A stretch of DNA of 64,000 bases, taken from positions 33,252,140 through 33,316,139 of the forward strand of contig NC_058342.1 of the NCBI RefSeq assembly GCF_905475395.1, read 5' to 3'. The stretch comes from Chrysoperla carnea (lineage: Eukaryota > Arthropoda > Insecta > Neuroptera > Chrysopidae). Position numbers and translations under genes: made by a program. Each line of letters starts with the position of its first letter. The stretch's first letter is position 1. Below the pieces are notes generated by a model. That model was given only the letters and a program-made list of their open reading frames with translations. It was not told where the DNA came from and did not search any database. Below, piece by piece: positions 62,001 through 64,000 of the stretch.

Positions 62001-64000
62001 ATTCATCATTTTTTCAGTCAACACTTAAACTTGTTTAACACTTACCATACCATTTACATGTAAACAATTGAAAAATAGTCATGACGCTATAATTTAACGC
62101 TAAAATTATCCACTATGAGCGTGGGTGTCGATCTGATTCTCCCTACCATGACCACGCACAGAGCCAATACTAATGCAGCCTAATATCCTCACTATACCTT
62201 ACTGACATCTAGTAAGCAACAAAATAGAAAAATTATTCAATGCCATCCATGAACGGAAAATCTATTCTATTAAGAAATTTTGAACTAGTTCCATTTTCTC
62301 CATTTTCCACACTCTCTAGATTTAGAAAAAAAAACAGATATTTATTATAGTGTTCAAATTGGGAATATTACATCTTAACAAAATATGAAAATAAAAGATA
62401 AAAATTAAAACAAAATATTCTTAACGAAGGAGCTGCGTTAGCTAAGTAAATTCCTTCTTAAGAGTGGATACATTTTTTAACAATAATAGTGTATACATTT
62501 TTTTTGACACACTTTGTACATAAAAACAATTCACTAATCTGGTGTTAAATATTAACGATCATTTGACCTCCATATATAGATTATATTTTTTTATTATTAT
62601 ATAGTTAGGAAATCCATTCTTAAATTCATGTTTCTGGTGGAGTTTTTCTTTGCTTCCCTTAAACATTCAGGTGGTGCACATTGGTTAGCTATAAAACAAT
62701 ATATTCAGGTGTATAGATTAAAATGGCTCACTCTGTATACAACGTGTTCTGTTATTAACTGCAGAAACCTAACTTCCCAAAATAAGCTCATCAAGACCAA
62801 CAAAAAAACCCTTTTCCAAATTTTGATCTGAGCCCTAATTTGGGAGCTACAGGTATGAAAAAAATTGATAATTTTGATTATTCATTGACTATCATTCGAT
62901 AACCAGTAGCCAATGATAATCAGAAGATATTAGTAAATTTTTTTAAATAATATTCAACTGAGGTAGGGATTTTTAAAAATTATAACATGATTTAATTAGA
63001 TTATATTATTTTGCAAAAACATTAAATTATTGTACGTAAACAAACAAACTATGTGACCATGGGTGTGGTTTGTTTGCTTAGGTCCAATGATAAATTGTTC
63101 TTTTCTCAGAATAATATAATAAAAAATGTATTAAATTTTTAAACAGAACACGTTGTATATGTCATGTTCATTGAGAGTACGGGTTCCGAAAATCCTTTTT
63201 GAACATTGAAAACCTATTATAATTTTACGTTGCCAAACTGCTTATTTCAGAATTAAACGAATCAGTTGACAAATTTGCTTGAACTTAACCATTCTGTAGT
63301 ACAATGTTCTAAATGATTATTTAATCAGTAAATTATCTCAAGTAAAGTGCATAACAATTTCATGTATTGAAAATATTCTTTGAGTATTTCTGGAAAGTAA
63401 TAATCACTATTTAAGTCTTTGATAATCTTCAAAAATATTCAAAGAATTTTGATTGTATGTAAATAATATCCGAACTCAATGGTGGCGATTTAAAAAAGGT
63501 CAAGAGATTAAGAGATTTTATGTATGTAAGACTTTTTCATCGAAAAATCTTTCAAATCAAATATACAGACCCCCCTCCGCGCCTGTAGGTACGTGCCTAC
63601 TTTTCCTTATGAAAAATCTACCTCTGAAAATAATACAAATAATTTTTTATTGTGCAGATAATGGTTCAAATCCGTGTCCAGGAGTTTGTGTAGCAGAACG
63701 AGTTGCCGATTACTGTGAAGCGATATTAGTCTCCGAAGATTTATGTAAACCACATTCAAGATGCTGTGTAACACAAGATTTATACGGCGATAAAAAACCA
63801 AATAATTTGGTTATACCAAATAAAAATAAAAACGGCCAAAACAGTCATAACGACTCACATGGAGGAGGTACAACAGTCAAACACACAACATCGTATTACC
63901 ATCATCATACGACAACCCCCTATACACCATATATGCCACATACGTCACACATGACACAAGCACCCCCAAAAACAGCACTCCAACAAAAATTTCGACCATG
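56060..64000 (+). CDS. mas: Masquerade-like secreted clip-domain protein (5' part, cut by window edge)
   Basis: Coding exons: 56060-56189, 59510-59769, 61390-61462, 63658 to beyond 64000. Phases are 1, 0, 1, so the frame is kept. Residues 1 to about 31 form a signal peptide (basic start, then CFVYFVVICTLGQHVLQIYA). Exon 2 encodes a six-cysteine clip-type knot (CPGVCVHALATLICYDV, then VQC and RCC). Exon 4 repeats it (CPGVCVAERVADYCEA, then DLC and RCC). Low-complexity linkers rich in N/S/T/H separate and follow the knots, including HTTSYYHHHTTTPYTPY. This N-terminal layout is that of Drosophila Masquerade, a secreted, catalytically dead serine-protease homologue needed for muscle attachment and axon guidance; its protease-like domain would lie to the right of this window. 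Donor at 59769/59770 was chosen because it restores phase to exon 3; reading on would enter a transposon fragment. Other clip-domain serine-protease homologues are the alternative. Confidence 0.87.
56545..56840 (+). repeat. Dispersed repeat C, copy 7
   Basis: ATATCAAGGTATACTAATTT, ACCTAATTAATCCATTTTTC, CATGATAACTCGAAATTGAA, ATAAACAACTTTTGTTTGAA. Confidence 0.8.
57834..57906 (-). tRNA. tRNA-Lys (anticodon CTT), copy 1
   Basis: 73 nt on the minus strand. The A box region is TAGCTCAGTCGGTAGAGCA, the anticodon loop CTCTTAA gives CTT, and the T-arm is GGGTTCGAGCCCC. The acceptor stem GCCTGGC/GTTGGGC contains three G-T wobbles, where the usual tRNA-Lys has a C at position 4. A T7 Pol III stop lies about 7 nt downstream. 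It is antisense inside the first intron of the masquerade-like gene. Confidence 0.96.
58609..58926. mobile_element. hAT-type MITE with exact 8-bp target-site duplication
   Basis: GTCTATAG occurs at 58609-58616 and again at 58919-58926. The 302-bp element between starts CAGGCGTGGACGAG and ends TTTGCCCATGGATG, like the CAG-GTGGGCAAA termini of hAT elements. Inside is an inverted pair (CTACCTATCTCAG and TGAGATAGGTAG). Confidence 0.85.
59034..59106 (-). tRNA. tRNA-Lys (anticodon CTT), copy 2
   Basis: Identical over all 73 nt to the copy at 57834-57906, again followed by a T run on the minus strand. The flanks match copy 1 for about 80 nt on the 5' side of the tRNA but are clearly diverged. It lies antisense in the first masquerade intron, about 400 bp before exon 2. 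Confidence 0.96.
59803..59897. mobile_element. Short pogo-like MITE 34 bp after a masquerade exon
   Basis: TA-CAGGCAAAACCGGTTATAAC at the left and its inverted partner ending TTATTTTGACTG-TA at the right enclose about 91 bp. TA on both sides fits Tc1-mariner/pogo insertion. The upstream exon donor is at 59769/59770. Confidence 0.7.
59912..60248. mobile_element. TTAA-flanked MITE (family H), 329 bp
   Basis: TTAA at 59912 is followed by GGTAGTACAAGCACCAACGC; the other end reads CCGTGCTCATACATCC before TTAA at 60245. The body is shared with 8475-8640. A further inverted terminus (TTGGTACTCGTACATCC then TTAA at 60403) suggests a second, nested or adjacent copy. Confidence 0.8.
60640..60712 (-). 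tRNA. tRNA-Lys (anticodon CTT), copy 3
   Basis: Identical over all 73 nt to the other two copies. A T7 run follows within about 8 nt. It lies antisense in the second masquerade intron. The sequence beyond the 3' end (60555-60640) matches that of copy 1 (57755-57834), so copies 1 and 3 share a longer duplicated block. Confidence 0.96.
61628..62305 (+). repeat. Dispersed repeat B, long form, in third masquerade intron
   Basis: Begins AACCAAATACATGCTTTGTA and continues through GTGCAAGTGATGCTTATAAA, TCATCAAATGATGGA and ATTGAAAAGGATAACCTATA to GAACTAGTTCCATTTTCT. It is the reverse of 53000-53710. The rest of the intron (62310-63657) shows no recognised feature. Confidence 0.85.

Overview
The window looks like nuclear DNA of an arthropod, most likely an insect. 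It is strongly AT-rich, its genes have short GT-AG introns, tRNA genes lie inside introns, and much of the rest is dispersed repeats and worn transposons. No bacterial, viral or organellar block was recognised. TTAGG-type pentamer tails on retroelement remnants fit an insect with the ancestral TTAGG telomere, but I cannot name the species.

Four protein genes can be spliced by eye with consistent reading frames. (1) Minus strand, 14905-5114: a MYM-type zinc-finger protein of the ZMYM2/3/4 and Drosophila Woc (without children) family, with 15 coding exons and 1438 residues. (2) Minus, 28074-25387: the SH2-SH3-SH3 adaptor Crk, 6 coding exons, 274 residues. (3) Minus, 38431-34423: an SLC16/monocarboxylate-transporter-like MFS protein, 5 coding exons, 735 residues. 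(4) Plus, 56060 to beyond the right edge: the 5' part of a Masquerade-like secreted protein with clip-type cysteine knots, 4 coding exons seen. They do not form a pathway: one is a chromatin/transcription factor, one a signalling adaptor, one a membrane transporter and one a secreted serine-protease homologue. Their intergenic gaps are about 10 kb, 6 kb and 17.6 kb.

RNA genes: three identical tRNA-Lys(CTT) genes lie antisense in introns of the masquerade-like gene, in duplicated flanks. One tRNA-Glu(TTC) lies inside a decayed hAT transposase. All four have an oligo-T Pol III stop signal just downstream.

The rest is repeats. These include two tRNA-derived SINE families; RNase H tails of non-LTR retrotransposons, two ending in CCTAA/TTAGG motifs that one SINE appears to share; a hAT transposase pseudogene; MITEs with visible target-site duplications (an 8-bp hAT type, TTAA types and TA types); arrays of alternating palindromes with an AAGGGGTACCCCTT centre; and several tandem arrays. 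No clear new protein system was found. The most interesting items are the SINE/LINE tail sharing with the telomere-like motif, the tRNA-Lys cluster, the tRNA-Glu inside the hAT relic, the RNase H ORF bounded by inverted repeats, and the palindromic arrays.
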